Positions 26,923 through 36,857 are shown, counted from the first letter of the stretch. The stretch: DNA of 64,000 bases from Croceitalea sp947503285 (GCF_036985505.1 NZ_BTGQ01000005.1:186001-250000), one strand, 5' to 3'. Notes: generated from the letters alone by a model not told the origin. Made by a program: numbers and translations.

Positions 26923-27915
26923 CTATTCTTCGAATTCAAGGGTTTTCATTATGGCTTCCAATTCTAACAAATCGTCTCTTTTATTCGCAGAAGGTGCAAA
27001 AATAAATCCTTCGAGAATCAGCTTTCTATTATTCTTTTTATCGTTGATGATATAAGTCAAAAAAGGTCCTGCCATAGGGTAGTTTTTCATTTCCCATATG
27101 CCCCTCACCTCAGCTGCTTGATATCCGTTGACCTCAGCTGGAAAAATATAGGGCGCGAAGGCGGTTTCAGTAACCATATAGGTCTGCTTACCCGGAACAT
27201 CAGGCCCTGGTATGAATAATTTGCCTATAGAGTCCCTCATCTTGACAATATCACGAACAAAGGTAGAATCCGTCGAAAAGCTATTCCCTGGCATGGTATA
27301 GGCCAGAATGTTCATATTTCCTTTGGGGATTTGTCTATCGATCCAAACAAAATTGTTCTCATGCTTACCGACAGTGTAGGCCGATGGAATATCCATTACT
27401 ATTCCGAACTCTTCCTTAAGGTCTGCTTCCCTATTCAAAGACCTTTTGAACCTTTTCTGGGCCTCGTTTATCTCATTGCTTCTGAAAGCTTCGATGGCCT
27501 TTGAAGCTACAGTGTCTAAATTACTGACCAGTTCTTGATAATTACGGCCCTTGACCACGGCTACCTTTTGCGGTGAGGCATAGACATCGGTCTTTACGTG
27601 TGCAATTGAAAGGGAATCTTGTTGTACATAAAGTACCGATCGCGAATTGGTTACGGCACCGCTGAAAATCTGTGGCGGAATCTGTATCAAACTAAAAATA
27701 GCCTCACTTTGTGGTACGGCCAAAACCCTTGCGGCAAAATGTTCACGTACTTTATCGCCAATGGCGCCTTGCCAAAGGTCATTTTCCATTACCACCATAA
27801 CCGAATTGACTGCACCTGTCGAAGGGGGTAAAAATCTTTGGTTTTTTGAATTTTGCCCACATGAGCTAAAAATCAACGCCCCTAACACTACTAGTATCCT
27901 TATTTTCTGCATCAT
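26923..27915 (-). CDS. DUF4837 family lipoprotein
   Basis: This protein of 330 residues starts from the first of two adjacent ATGs (27915, 27912) and has a lipoprotein signal with the lipobox FSSC near residue 19. The body matches the Bacteroidota-specific DUF4837 family as I recall it, including a VMVVMENDLWQG start and repeated PF/AY-rich strands. The function is unknown. It is monocistronic, with a bidirectional-looking terminator at its 3' end and a TAAATTTG box just upstream. Confidence 0.8.
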   Translation of the reverse strand: MMQKIRILVVLGALIFSSCGQNSKNQRFLPPSTGAVNSVMVVMENDLWQGAIGDKVREHFAARVLAVPQSEAIFSLIQIPPQIFSGAVTNSRSVLYVQQDSLSIAHVKTDVYASPQKVAVVKGRNYQELVSNLDTVASKAIEAFRSNEINEAQKRFKRSLNREADLKEEFGIVMDIPSAYTVGKHENNFVWIDRQIPKGNMNILAYTMPGNSFSTDSTFVRDIVKMRDSIGKLFIPGPDVPGKQTYMVTETAFAPYIFPAEVNGYQAAEVRGIWEMKNYPMAGPFLTYIINDKKNNRKLILEGFIFAPSANKRDDLLELEAIMKTLEFEE

Positions 27916-27928
27916 GTTTCTAAAGTAG

Positions 27929-27936
27929 CAAATTTA
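27929..27936 (-). promoter_or_regulatory. Putative -7 box of the DUF4837 gene
   Basis: The minus strand reads TAAATTTG, an exact TAnnTTTG match, 14-17 bases from the two candidate ATGs. The -33 element is not clear. Confidence 0.4.
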
Positions 27937-28065
27937 AAGAAACCTTACGCTTTAAATGAGTGTAATAGTGCATTCGGTTCGTGTGCCATCAAAAAGGCCC
28001 TAATACTTCTCGAAATGGATTTCACGGCAATTCGTATGGGTATCTAGGATTTCTATTATCCTAAA

Positions 28066-29679
28066 TCAAGAGGAACAATTACAAAGGCGTAGTTTTGTAC
28101 CGGGTTTAAGGTTATTACCGCGGATGCCGTTCCATTTTTTTAAATTCTCGATAGTCACCCCTGGATATTTTCTGGAAATCGTCCAAAGGGAATCACCCGA
28201 CTGAACCACATGTACTTTTTTAGGGTCTTTAGGCAATGAAACCGATTTCGTGGATGATGCTTTTGCTGAGTGGGAAGCCACTGTTGCAACGGAATTTCTA
28301 GGATAGATGGTCAAGCGTTGCCCTATTCTTAAATTATTGCTTCTAAGGCCGTTCCAACGCTTAATCTGACTTACCCCAACACCGTAGCGTTCGGCGATTT
28401 TTCCGAGATAGTCCCCACTTTTGACCTTGTATCGTATTCTATCATTGTCAGTAATCAGTTTTGGTAGTGGTTTTTCACGAGAATCTTCTTGCGCTTTGGC
28501 ATAAGCATAAATTTCTTTCTCGTTGTTTACGAACTTACCAATATGCTTTACCGGAAGTCGTAAAGTATAGGTTTTACCTTTTACTTTTGGAATGATGTTC
28601 AATTTGTAAGAAGGGTTCAAAATCTCCAATTGCGCTACCGGAATATCGACCAATTCGGAAATTTGGTCAAAGGTGATAAGGCTCTTTACATGCACCGTAT
28701 CGGTCTCAAAATAGGTTCTTTCGGCCCTTTCGCGTTTTAATCCATGTTCTTCTGCATATTCAAAAAGGTACATCGTCGCCAAGAAAGCCGGCACATATCC
28801 AGCCGTTTCGCGTGGAAGATTACGTCTGATATTCCAATAATTTTTATATCCCCCCGATCTCCGAATGGCCTTGTTCACATTACCCGGGCCTGAATTGTAG
28901 GCGGCCAATGCCAAATCCCAATCATTGAAGATACCATAAAGCTTTTTTAGGTATTTTGCTGCCGCCGTGGTAGAAGCTATGGGATCCCGTCGTTCGTCAA
29001 CGTAACTGCTCACATCTAAGCCATACATCTTTCCGGTAGTATACATGAACTGCCATAGGCCGGTAGCACCTACCCTTGACCTGGCCTTAGGGTTGAGTGC
29101 AGATTCTACAATGGACAAATATTTAACCTCTAAGGGAACATCATGACTGTCGAGTTCTTGTTCAAAAAGCGGAAAATAAAACTGACTTGCTGTCAACATA
29201 CGCTCCATCAAACCACGTTTTCTAGTCAAGAACGACTTGATTACACGTTCTAAAGAGGGGTTGTACGCAATATTGAAAGGTGTTCGTTCATCCAACTTTT
29301 GAAGACGGGCCTTTAGGGTGTCGGTTGGCAAATCAACCGTATACGAGGTGTCTACTTCAATATTGTTCAATTCTGCATACATGTCGTCGAAAAGGATCCT
29401 GTTTTCATGAAGTACCTGAATCCAAAGGCTATCATACTGATAGGCCTCTTCCAAATCTTTTAGTTTTCCCTTCACGGTATTTTCAGAAACCGCAGGTATA
29501 TTTAAAGGGGTTTGCGCACTTGTAGCGGCATCGAGACCGGTAACGTTTTCTAATCTCCCAAGAAGGGAATCCTTTGCCGCAACTGCGGTGCTGTCTTTCT
29601 CTTGGGCATTGATCGATAGTGTAGTCAGAAATAGCACTGTCGCCCAAAAATGAACTTGATTTTTTTTCATTTTGGTCAT
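28066..29679 (-). CDS. Lytic transglycosylase with SLT domain and two LysM repeats (MltD-like)
   Basis: This 537-residue protein has a signal peptide (ATVLFLTTLSINAQ), an SLT lytic transglycosylase domain (about 165-310) with catalytic Glu in LSIVESALNP, GATGLWQFM and the AYNSGPGNV motif, and two LysM peptidoglycan-binding modules (about 415-460 and 487-533). It cleaves the MurNAc-GlcNAc bond with anhydro ring formation and takes part in wall remodelling. Two ATGs (29679, 29670) are possible starts. The product ends in CNCSS, an odd Cys-rich tail. It lies 108 bases downstream of pgk. Confidence 0.9.
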   Translation of the reverse strand: MTKMKKNQVHFWATVLFLTTLSINAQEKDSTAVAAKDSLLGRLENVTGLDAATSAQTPLNIPAVSENTVKGKLKDLEEAYQYDSLWIQVLHENRILFDDMYAELNNIEVDTSYTVDLPTDTLKARLQKLDERTPFNIAYNPSLERVIKSFLTRKRGLMERMLTASQFYFPLFEQELDSHDVPLEVKYLSIVESALNPKARSRVGATGLWQFMYTTGKMYGLDVSSYVDERRDPIASTTAAAKYLKKLYGIFNDWDLALAAYNSGPGNVNKAIRRSGGYKNYWNIRRNLPRETAGYVPAFLATMYLFEYAEEHGLKRERAERTYFETDTVHVKSLITFDQISELVDIPVAQLEILNPSYKLNIIPKVKGKTYTLRLPVKHIGKFVNNEKEIYAYAKAQEDSREKPLPKLITDNDRIRYKVKSGDYLGKIAERYGVGVSQIKRWNGLRSNNLRIGQRLTIYPRNSVATVASHSAKASSTKSVSLPKDPKKVHVVQSGDSLWTISRKYPGVTIENLKKWNGIRGNNLKPGTKLRLCNCSS

Positions 29680-29787
29680 AGATTAGTTCGGGACTAGCGA
29701 AAATGCAGTTTTTTATTGAAAAAATAAAGGATTTGAGTAAAAACCATTGATATTCTGGGTAAAGTCCGTTAATCGATAACGTCTTTA

Positions 29788-30978
29788 CTAGCCTAATATT
29801 GCAGCGATGCCCGGTAGTGTCTTGCCTTCTAAACTCTCTAACATTGCACCCCCACCCGTAGAAACATAACTCACTTTTTCTTGAAAGCCAAACTGTTTTA
29901 CGGCTGCTACTGAATCGCCGCCACCAACCAACGAAAAAGCACCATTTCGGGTTGCCTCGTCTATGGCATTTCCTACGGTGATGGTCCCTTTTGAAAAGCT
30001 TTCCATTTCGAAAACCCCAACAGGGCCGTTCCATAGAATAGTTTTCGATTTGAGGATTACTTCCTTAAAGTTACCAAGGGTTACTGGTCCAGCATCCAAG
30101 CCTTGCCATCCTTCCGGAATAGCTTCAACGGGCACAACCTGGGTTTTTGCATTATTGTCAAAATCATCTGCAGCCAATACGTCGACGGGCAGATGGACTT
30201 CAACCCCTTTTTCTTTGGCCTGTTTCAAAATATCCAAAGCCAAATCCATTTTATCATCTTCACATATGGAGTCCCCTATCTTTCCACCTTGCGCCTTGAT
30301 GAAGGTATAGGTCATGCCACCACCGATAATCAAATGGTCTACCTTATCCAGTATATTTTCGATGATGGTAATTTTTGAAGAAACCTTTGCACCCCCCAAA
30401 ATTGCGGTAACGGGTTTTTCACCGGTTTGCATCACCTTTTCTATCGCTTTGATTTCTTTTGCCAATAAGTAACCAAAACATTTGTTGTCGGCAAAGTAAT
30501 CGGCAACTATGGTTGTTGAGGCATGTGCCCTATGGGCCGTACCAAAAGCATCGTTCACATAGATGTCACCGTAGTTGGAAAGTTTTTTGGCAAACTCAGT
30601 ATCACCACTGGTCTCTTCACTATAAAACCGAAGGTTTTCTAACAATAGAATTTCACCCCTTTCCAAATTGGCATAAGCATCATCAACTTTTTCACCAATA
30701 CAATCGTCAACAAATTTCACCTGTACGCCAATGATGTCAGAAACTACATTACAAATATGTTTTAAAGACATAGCTTCATTACGCTGACCTTTTGGTCGCC
30801 CTAAATGACTCATTAAAACCGCGCTACCGCCATCTTCGAGAATTTTCAAAATCGTAGGTTTCGCCGCATCTATTCTACTGGTATCGGTCACATTAAATTC
30901 AGCATCCAAAGGCACATTAAAATCTACCCGTATCAAAGCTTTTTTATCCTCAAAATTGAAATCTTCCAATGTTCTCAT
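29788..30978 (-). CDS. pgk: Phosphoglycerate kinase
   Basis: The start is ATG 30978, giving a 396-residue product close to the usual 390-400; a longer frame to 31050 adds an unrelated N-terminal extension across the promoter region. Motifs of the family are clear: RVDFNVPLD near residue 20, SHLGRPKG near 59 and the C-terminal nucleotide-binding GGGDSVAAV. It makes ATP and 3-phosphoglycerate in glycolysis. A -7 box (TACTTTTG) lies at 31032-31039. Confidence 0.97.
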   Translation of the reverse strand: MRTLEDFNFEDKKALIRVDFNVPLDAEFNVTDTSRIDAAKPTILKILEDGGSAVLMSHLGRPKGQRNEAMSLKHICNVVSDIIGVQVKFVDDCIGEKVDDAYANLERGEILLLENLRFYSEETSGDTEFAKKLSNYGDIYVNDAFGTAHRAHASTTIVADYFADNKCFGYLLAKEIKAIEKVMQTGEKPVTAILGGAKVSSKITIIENILDKVDHLIIGGGMTYTFIKAQGGKIGDSICEDDKMDLALDILKQAKEKGVEVHLPVDVLAADDFDNNAKTQVVPVEAIPEGWQGLDAGPVTLGNFKEVILKSKTILWNGPVGVFEMESFSKGTITVGNAIDEATRNGAFSLVGGGDSVAAVKQFGFQEKVSYVSTGGGAMLESLEGKTLPGIAAILG

Positions 30979-31031
30979 TCCGTTGTTTTTAATATTGTGA
31001 TAGTTTGATATCGTTCGTATTCGTTGGAGTT

Positions 31032-31039
31032 CAAAAGTA
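31032..31039 (-). promoter_or_regulatory. Putative -7 box of pgk
   Basis: The minus strand reads TACTTTTG, exact to TAnnTTTG, 54 bases upstream of ATG 30978. A weak ATG sits where TTG is expected (18-base spacer). It falls inside the longer pgk frame, so the shorter start is favoured. Confidence 0.45.
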
Positions 31040-31132
31040 AAGAATTCCAAAAAACTTCATGTGGTTACCCATCTGCTAATTTTACGGTTTTTTCGTGGAA
31101 TCACAGTTTTTGAAATAGCTTATATTTGATTC

Positions 31133-32284
31133 ATGTTGTTCAAAGATGTATTAGGGCTTTCCCATTTGAAAAAACACTTAACTGCTACGGCAGACTCTGG
31201 GCGAGTACCACATGCCCAATTGTTTGTTGGCGCAGAGGGCACGGGTACCTTGGCCCTTGCTATTGCGTATGCCCAATACCTACTTTGCCAAAACATAGAT
31301 GGTGAAAATGATGGTGAAAATACTGTCTGTAACAGTAAGTGCAATACTTTGGCGCATCCTGATCTGCATTTTGCCTTTCCGGTGGCAAATTCGGATAGGG
31401 TCAAAAGCCATGCGGTAAGCGATTTATATCTTGAAGAATGGCGCAAATTTGTAAGGGAACAACCCTACGGAAACCTATTTGATTGGTACCGCTTGATCGG
31501 AATTGAGAAAAAGCAAGGACAAATAGGTGTTGATGAGGCACAGGATATTGTTAAAAAGCTTTCGCTGAAATCGTATGAAGGTGGTTATAAGGTGTTCATT
31601 ATTTGGATGGCTGAAAAAATGAATATTCCTGCGGCTAACAAATTGCTTAAATTGATTGAGGAGCCCCCTGAAAAGACCGTGCTCTTGCTTGTAACCGAAG
31701 ATGAGGGTCAAATCATCAACACGATTAAGTCGCGATGCCAATTACTTCATTTTCCGCCGCTCGCCGAAGATGTCATTGCCAATGCCCTTATAAAAAAAGG
31801 CCTGAAAGAAGCAGAGGCCAATAGATTGGCACACGAAGCCAACGGAAATTTCAATAAAGCCCTAGATCTGATGAACAACGACTCTGAAGACCTCGTTTTT
31901 GAGAAATGGTTTGTACAATGGGTGCGCAGTGCTTTTAAGGCCAAGGGAAACAAAGCTGCAATACACGATCTTTTGAATTGGAGTGATGAGGTAGCGAAAA
32001 ATGGCCGTGAGGTACAAAAGAAATTTCTAAACTATTGCAGCGGAATCATACGGCAAGCCATGCTTTTAAATTACAGCACCCCTGATTTGGTATATGCAAA
32101 AATTCATGTAGATGGATTTGACCTCAAGAAATTTGCCCCCTTTATCCATGAAAACAATGTTCTTGCGATAACAGAAGAACTGGAAGACGCTATTTATCAT
32201 GTAGAGCGCAATGGAAATCCAAAAATTATATTTACAGACCTTTCAATTAAACTAACCCGCCTCTTGCATACCAAAGCGGCATAA
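31133..32284 (+). CDS. holB: DNA polymerase III subunit delta' (clamp-loader AAA+ protein)
   Basis: This 383-residue protein is of the delta'/HolB family: an N-terminal MLFKDVLGLSHLKKHL that is typical in Bacteroidota, a Cys pair region (CNSKCNTLAHPDLH) resembling the zinc module, the sensor region NKLLKLIEEPPEKT, and a clamp-loader collar. The P-loop GAEGTGTLAL lacks the Lys of GxxGxGK(T/S), so it is not expected to bind ATP, as in other delta' proteins. It lies 11 bases before the DoxX gene and is divergent from pgk. Confidence 0.88.
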   Translation: MLFKDVLGLSHLKKHLTATADSGRVPHAQLFVGAEGTGTLALAIAYAQYLLCQNIDGENDGENTVCNSKCNTLAHPDLHFAFPVANSDRVKSHAVSDLYLEEWRKFVREQPYGNLFDWYRLIGIEKKQGQIGVDEAQDIVKKLSLKSYEGGYKVFIIWMAEKMNIPAANKLLKLIEEPPEKTVLLLVTEDEGQIINTIKSRCQLLHFPPLAEDVIANALIKKGLKEAEANRLAHEANGNFNKALDLMNNDSEDLVFEKWFVQWVRSAFKAKGNKAAIHDLLNWSDEVAKNGREVQKKFLNYCSGIIRQAMLLNYSTPDLVYAKIHVDGFDLKKFAPFIHENNVLAITEELEDAIYHVERNGNPKIIFTDLSIKLTRLLHTKAA

Positions 32285-32295
32285 ATTGTATTTCT

Positions 32296-32694
32296 ATGCA
32301 CCTTCATTTTTACGAAAACGCCCCTGAAGCCGTATTATTGATCTTTTTGATAATCGCCTTTCTTCAAAGCGGAATCGACAAAGTCATAGACTGGAACGGC
32401 AACTTATCATGGTTGAAAGGTCATTTTTCAAAGTCCCCCTTAAAAAATATGGTTCCCGCATTACTAGGCATTGTTACCGCAGTAGAGATAGCCGCTGGTA
32501 TTTTATCCGTAATCGGCCTTGTTCATTTGGTATTGTATGACGATACGCTATTCGCATTCTATGGTGCACTCACCTCATGTGTGGCCCTCTTGATGCTTTT
32601 CTTCGGACAACGCATCGCCAAAGACTATGAGGGTGCGAAAACTATTGCGATTTATCTGGTGCCAGCAGTATTTTTATTGTTTTTATTGCAATAA
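32296..32694 (+). CDS. DoxX-family membrane protein
   Basis: This 132-residue protein has four hydrophobic helices and the DoxX-like pattern: FLIIAFLQSGIDKVIDW near the N-terminus and a G-x-x-E-x-x-x-G (VEIAAG) helix. Members are small membrane proteins of poorly defined function. It is 11 bases after holB and ends 52 bases from the convergent OmpH gene, with a hairpin between them. Confidence 0.75.
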   Translation: MHLHFYENAPEAVLLIFLIIAFLQSGIDKVIDWNGNLSWLKGHFSKSPLKNMVPALLGIVTAVEIAAGILSVIGLVHLVLYDDTLFAFYGALTSCVALLMLFFGQRIAKDYEGAKTIAIYLVPAVFLLFLLQ

Positions 32695-32723
32695 AAAAGC
32701 CTCAACATACTGGTTAAGGCTTT
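32693..32723 (-). terminator. Terminator hairpin between DoxX and OmpH genes
   Basis: Seven paired bases (32696-32702 with 32717-32723) plus three inner pairs (32704-32706 with 32713-32715) enclose a short loop. Read on the minus strand, the stem is followed by a T-rich run, so it best serves the OmpH gene; on the plus strand it may weakly stop the holB-doxX transcript. Confidence 0.6.
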
Positions 32724-32746
32724 GAATATCAATTAAATAGATGATT

Positions 32747-33253
32747 CTATTTTTTATATTTATCATTTAAGAGCTTGATGATCTCATCGGTAAGGTCTTG
32801 TGTATCATCACCGTATAAAACGCTACCACCTTCACCACCACCTAATATGTAGGTAAAACCATTTGCTTTTCCATAGGCTTTTATTTCAGCACGCACATTG
32901 CTGACAACGCTATCCATTTCAGTCTGGCCAGAAGCCTGAAGTTGCTGTTCTTCTTGTTGCAATTGCTGGCTCATAAATTGGCCACGCTGTTGTATTAAAC
33001 CATATTCTTCTTGCTGTTTTTTCTGTGACATTTTCTGTGCTTTTGCTTGAAACTCTTGAAATTCAAGTTGAAACGCCTGTGAAATACTGTCACGTTTTTT
33101 GTTAAGTGCCTCGGCCTTTACCTTATATTTAGCCTCAACATCAAGTTTTTCGGTATAGCCGTCCATAACCTTAACATTATCGACGTATCCGATTTTGTTT
33201 TGTTGACAGGCTGTCAAAACCACAGCAGCCAGAATCAATACTACTTTTTTCAT
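32747..33253 (-). CDS. OmpH/Skp-family periplasmic chaperone, lipoprotein form
   Basis: This 168-residue protein has a lipoprotein signal (MKKVVLILAAVVLTAC), the IGYVDNVKVMD start of OmpH proteins, a long Gln/Lys-rich helical hairpin (residues 40-120) and a compact C-terminus that corresponds to the beta-core. Skp proteins hold outer-membrane proteins in the periplasm. The lipobox Cys suggests that this one is membrane-anchored, which is not the Escherichia coli arrangement. A good promoter match is at 33273-33301. Confidence 0.85.
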   Translation of the reverse strand: MKKVVLILAAVVLTACQQNKIGYVDNVKVMDGYTEKLDVEAKYKVKAEALNKKRDSISQAFQLEFQEFQAKAQKMSQKKQQEEYGLIQQRGQFMSQQLQQEEQQLQASGQTEMDSVVSNVRAEIKAYGKANGFTYILGGGEGGSVLYGDDTQDLTDEIIKLLNDKYKK

Positions 33254-33272
33254 GTTTTATTTTTAAGTTCGG

Positions 33273-33301
33273 CAAAAATATAAAAAGGGTTTTCAATACA
33301 A
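33273..33301 (-). promoter_or_regulatory. Putative promoter of the OmpH-like gene
   Basis: On the minus strand TTG (33301-33299), 18 bases, then TATTTTTG (33280-33273). Both elements match the Bacteroidota consensus. The predicted leader is short (about 10-15 bases). Confidence 0.55.
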
Positions 33302-33475
33302 CAGAACATTAGGTTTTTATTGACGCACATGCCATATAACAAAAATCTATTGATTATTCTCAAAACTATTTGTAGTTCTTATGGAAAAGCCTCTCAAATA
33401 AAGCATTCTCTAGGCAGTATGCCTATTTAATGGTAGTAATGCTTATAGTGTCTTCAAAAAGTTGTTATAATTGGC

Positions 33476-34306
33476 TTATTTCGATTTTTCAAGTATGTAG
33501 ATATGCGAAGAATACTCTTTTGTTCGATTTGCCTTTAAATTTGACTTCAACCCGATATAAAATGCTTTGAGTAGATTCTGCCTGCCCGTTTTATATTTCT
33601 CAGAGAGCATAGAGACATAAAAGGAATCCAACTTCATCGGTTTGGTTTCGTTAACTTTCATTCCGATAGCTTCGAATAGTTTCGTTATGGCGTTTTTAGA
33701 AAAATGCCATAAATGTCTAGGCACATCATAGGCGGCCCAAAACTCTTTATAATGCTTTGCATCAAATGATTTAAAATTCGGAACGGCGACAAGCAGTACC
33801 CCATCTTGCTTTAGTAATGTTTCAATGTTCTTAATTTCATGTTTTAAATTGGGTAAATGTTCTAAAACATGCCACAATGTGATAACATCGTATTTTTCGT
33901 TCGATACGTTTTCTAAATTTTCTTCTAAAAGGATTCCCTTATCTCGTGCATTTTTTCTTGCCAACTGGTTAGGTTCAATTCCCCTTACCGTCCAATTTGA
34001 TTTTTTAGCTTCTAAAAGAAAATCCCCGGTACCTGCCCCTATATCCAAGAGGGTTCTGCCATTAGGTGAAACAGACTTAAGCAATCTCACTTTTTTCTTT
34101 AGGCTATAGGTCTTTGCTAATTGATAGATTTTATCGACCAGTGTTCTTTTTGAATCCGTATGAGAGATGTAATTCCCACTTTCATAATAGCTGCTTAACT
34201 CTTTTGGTTGGGGTTGGGTGACCAACATGTCAAGCATTTCGTCATGGTACAGTTCAAAGGCTTGATGCGAAACGGAATAATCTTTAGTTTTTAAATACAA
34301 CTTCAT
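33476..34306 (-). CDS. SAM-dependent methyltransferase (class I)
   Basis: This 276-residue protein has motif I LLDIGAGTGDFLLEA around 87-101, and LWHVLEHLPN as the post-II motif. An N-terminal stretch of ~75 residues precedes the domain. Flavobacteria commonly place such a gene after a small lipoprotein and mnmG, as here. The substrate is unknown; it resembles UbiE/ubiquinone-type and sugar methyltransferases. It overlaps the lipoprotein gene by 23 bases. Confidence 0.8.
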   Translation of the reverse strand: MKLYLKTKDYSVSHQAFELYHDEMLDMLVTQPQPKELSSYYESGNYISHTDSKRTLVDKIYQLAKTYSLKKKVRLLKSVSPNGRTLLDIGAGTGDFLLEAKKSNWTVRGIEPNQLARKNARDKGILLEENLENVSNEKYDVITLWHVLEHLPNLKHEIKNIETLLKQDGVLLVAVPNFKSFDAKHYKEFWAAYDVPRHLWHFSKNAITKLFEAIGMKVNETKPMKLDSFYVSMLSEKYKTGRQNLLKAFYIGLKSNLKANRTKEYSSHIYILEKSK

Positions 34307-34832
34307 TGTAATTGTAGGTAGAAAGATACTCTTCTTTTAAGTTTCGAAGATACGTTAAAACCAAAGCCTTTGAAATAGAATCGTCATGTAAACAGTCTTT
34401 TTCCGTTGCACTAAAAACCTCAATGGCAATATACCAATTGCCGACCCGTGAAGTATGCATGTCATCTAATATGGGCTCTTCAAAATCTGCGGCTTGGTTA
34501 AGGATGCCATCAATCAGAAGCGGAATTAAATTTATGGTCTTGGTCGGAATTTCTACTTCATAGTACGAAAAGAAAAACTCTTGATCATCAATCTTAAAAG
34601 GAACTTGTACGTCTACATAATAATCTAGAAGCCCAAACTTTGTGTTCACATAGTCATAAAAATGCCCCTCGTCTTTAGGGTCGGCAAATACAAAGGTGGT
34701 CTTTTTTGGCAGCCCTCTTTTGAATTTTTTTCCTTCGGTCAATTTATAATCCGTGATGGTTGGTGCTATTCTTAGCGGAACACAAGAGCCTAGAAGCAAC
34801 AACACAAAACATAATAGTAGTGCTTTATTCAT
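34284..34832 (-). CDS. Hypothetical lipoprotein
   Basis: This 182-residue protein has a clear lipoprotein signal (LLLCFVLLLLGSC, Cys near residue 17). The rest is a single soluble domain with no family recognised. It overlaps the methyltransferase gene by 23 bases, longer than a simple ATGA coupling, so the two are likely co-expressed. Confidence 0.75.
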   Translation of the reverse strand: MNKALLLCFVLLLLGSCVPLRIAPTITDYKLTEGKKFKRGLPKKTTFVFADPKDEGHFYDYVNTKFGLLDYYVDVQVPFKIDDQEFFFSYYEVEIPTKTINLIPLLIDGILNQAADFEEPILDDMHTSRVGNWYIAIEVFSATEKDCLHDDSISKALVLTYLRNLKEEYLSTYNYNEVVFKN

Positions 34833-34988
34833 TTTTGAAGCTTATTTAGTCGTGTAAAAAGCAACAAGAATTAGGCCAAGATGATTTAAAATACTTGTGG
34901 CAAATCATCTCTCCTCTATTATAAAAAAGCCATGCAAATCTAAATGAAGGAAAATCGCAAAGAATGTTCCACGTGGAACAAGAAGCGT

Positions 34989-36857
34989 TTACCTTCCTAA
35001 AAAAACCAGCAAGACGCTTATATCCGCTGGTGAAACTCCGCTAATTCTTGACGCCTGTGATATGGTAACGGGTCTAATGGATTCTAACTTCTCCCGGGCC
35101 TCATAAGACAAAGACTTCAGTTTTCTATAGTCAAAATCGTCAGGTATCTTAATATTCTCTAAGCGCAACAATTTATCTGCGTTTGTTTTTTCTTTGGCGA
35201 TGTACCCTGAATACTTTACCTGAATCTCCGTTTGCTCCAGAACTTCAGCGTCAAATTCGTTCTTAGCAATGAAGTCAGAAACAGCGTTCAATCGCCTCAT
35301 ATGTTCCATCGTGATTTTAGGCCTTGAAAACACTTTGAACATTTTATCGGCCTGTTTAACCGGAGATGAAGAAACCTCTTCTAAAATCGGATTCACCTCT
35401 TCTGGCGTAAAGCTTGTTTTTCTAAAAAACTCAATGAACCTATTCGAATTTTTCTGCTTCTCCTCCATCCTTTCCAAACGTTCTTTACCCGCCAACCCCA
35501 ATTCATAACTTCGTGGGGTCAATCTCAAATCTGCATTATCTTGTCGCAGCAAGGTGCGGTACTCCGCCCTCGAGGTAAACATGCGATACGGTTCTTCGGT
35601 GCCTTTGGTTATCAAGTCATCAATTAAAACCCCAATATAAGCCTCATCCCTTTTTAAAATAAAAGTTTCCTCTTCATTTATTTTAAGGTGTGCGTTTATA
35701 CCAGCCATCAGGCCCTGTGATGCAGCTTCCTCGTATCCGGTAGTTCCATTGATCTGTCCGGCAAAATAGAGGTTCTCTACTAGCTTTGTCTCTAGGGTGT
35801 GCTTCAACTGTGTTGGCGGGAAATAATCGTATTCAATAGCATAGCCTGGCCTAAAGAATTTGACATTCTCAAAACCGACTACCGATTTAAGCGCCTTGTA
35901 TTGCACATCTTCAGGGAGTGATGTAGAAAACCCATTTACGTAAACTTCAACGGTATGCCATCCCTCTGGTTCTACAAATATTTGATGTGCATCTTTATCT
36001 GCAAAACGATGGATCTTATCTTCAATAGAGGGGCAATACCTTGGCCCAATACTCTTGATCCTACCATTGAACATTGGCGATCTATCAAAACCCTCACGAA
36101 GCAGATCGTGAACCAATTCGCTCGTGTGTGTCATATGACAATCTCGTTGCTCTTGCAGCACCGGTGTGTCTAGATATGAAAACTTTTCGGGTTTCTCATC
36201 CCCTGGTTGCAAGATCATTTTTGAATAATCTAATGATCTGCCATCGACTCTTGGGGGGGTTCCGGTTTTCATTCTTCCGCTCTCAAAACCAAAATCAGAG
36301 AGTTGTTCCGTAATTCCCGTTGCCGCTTTTTCTCCTGCCCTTCCTCCTCCAAATTGCTTTTCTCCTATGTGAATAAGGCCATTCAAAAAAGTGCCGTTAG
36401 TCAAAATTACAGCTCTACACTTAATGTCAATACCTAATGATGATCGTACACCGACCACCCTATCTTTTTCAACCAAAAGACCGGAAACCATTTCTTGATA
36501 GAAATCCACGTTCGGTGTAGCCTCTAGTGCCAAACGCCATTCTTCTGCAAAACGCATTCTGTCATTTTGAGCTCGAGGACTCCACATTGCCGGTCCTTTT
36601 GACTTGTTAAGCATCTTAAACTGAATAGCCGATTTGTCGGTTACAATTCCGCTCATCCCCCCTAAGGCATCTATCTCACGGACAATCTGGCCCTTGGCGA
36701 TACCGCCCATAGCGGGGTTGCAAGACATTTGACCTATCGTTTGAAGGTTCATCGTAACCAACAGCGTTTTAGACCCCATATTCGCAGAAGCGGCGGCGGC
36801 CTCAGCACCGGCATGACCTCCACCAACGACCACTACATCGTATTCTTTCTCAAACAT
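34989..36857 (-). CDS. mnmG: tRNA uridine-5-carboxymethylaminomethyl(34) synthesis enzyme MnmG
   Basis: This 622-residue FAD enzyme is the typical MnmG/GidA length. Motifs: the dinucleotide-binding VVGGGHAGAEAA at 10-21, SCNPAMGGIAKG (about 46-57) and FAGQINGTTGYEEAA near 365. Together with MnmE it modifies U34 of certain tRNAs. It lies 4 bases downstream of ybeY in a ybeY-mnmG unit. No oddity is seen. Confidence 0.97.
   Translation of the reverse strand: MFEKEYDVVVVGGGHAGAEAAAASANMGSKTLLVTMNLQTIGQMSCNPAMGGIAKGQIVREIDALGGMSGIVTDKSAIQFKMLNKSKGPAMWSPRAQNDRMRFAEEWRLALEATPNVDFYQEMVSGLLVEKDRVVGVRSSLGIDIKCRAVILTNGTFLNGLIHIGEKQFGGGRAGEKAATGITEQLSDFGFESGRMKTGTPPRVDGRSLDYSKMILQPGDEKPEKFSYLDTPVLQEQRDCHMTHTSELVHDLLREGFDRSPMFNGRIKSIGPRYCPSIEDKIHRFADKDAHQIFVEPEGWHTVEVYVNGFSTSLPEDVQYKALKSVVGFENVKFFRPGYAIEYDYFPPTQLKHTLETKLVENLYFAGQINGTTGYEEAASQGLMAGINAHLKINEEETFILKRDEAYIGVLIDDLITKGTEEPYRMFTSRAEYRTLLRQDNADLRLTPRSYELGLAGKERLERMEEKQKNSNRFIEFFRKTSFTPEEVNPILEEVSSSPVKQADKMFKVFSRPKITMEHMRRLNAVSDFIAKNEFDAEVLEQTEIQVKYSGYIAKEKTNADKLLRLENIKIPDDFDYRKLKSLSYEAREKLESIRPVTISQASRISGVSPADISVLLVFLGR

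Noticed and set aside
29483..30034. 183-codon minus-strand frame between the transglycosylase and pgk genes
   Set aside because: It overlaps both genes in another frame and shows no recognisable protein pattern; it is a shadow of pgk and the transglycosylase gene.
31121..31128. TATATTTG just upstream of holB
   Set aside because: Matches TAnnTTTG but ends only 4 bases before the ATG, with no TTG at a suitable distance.
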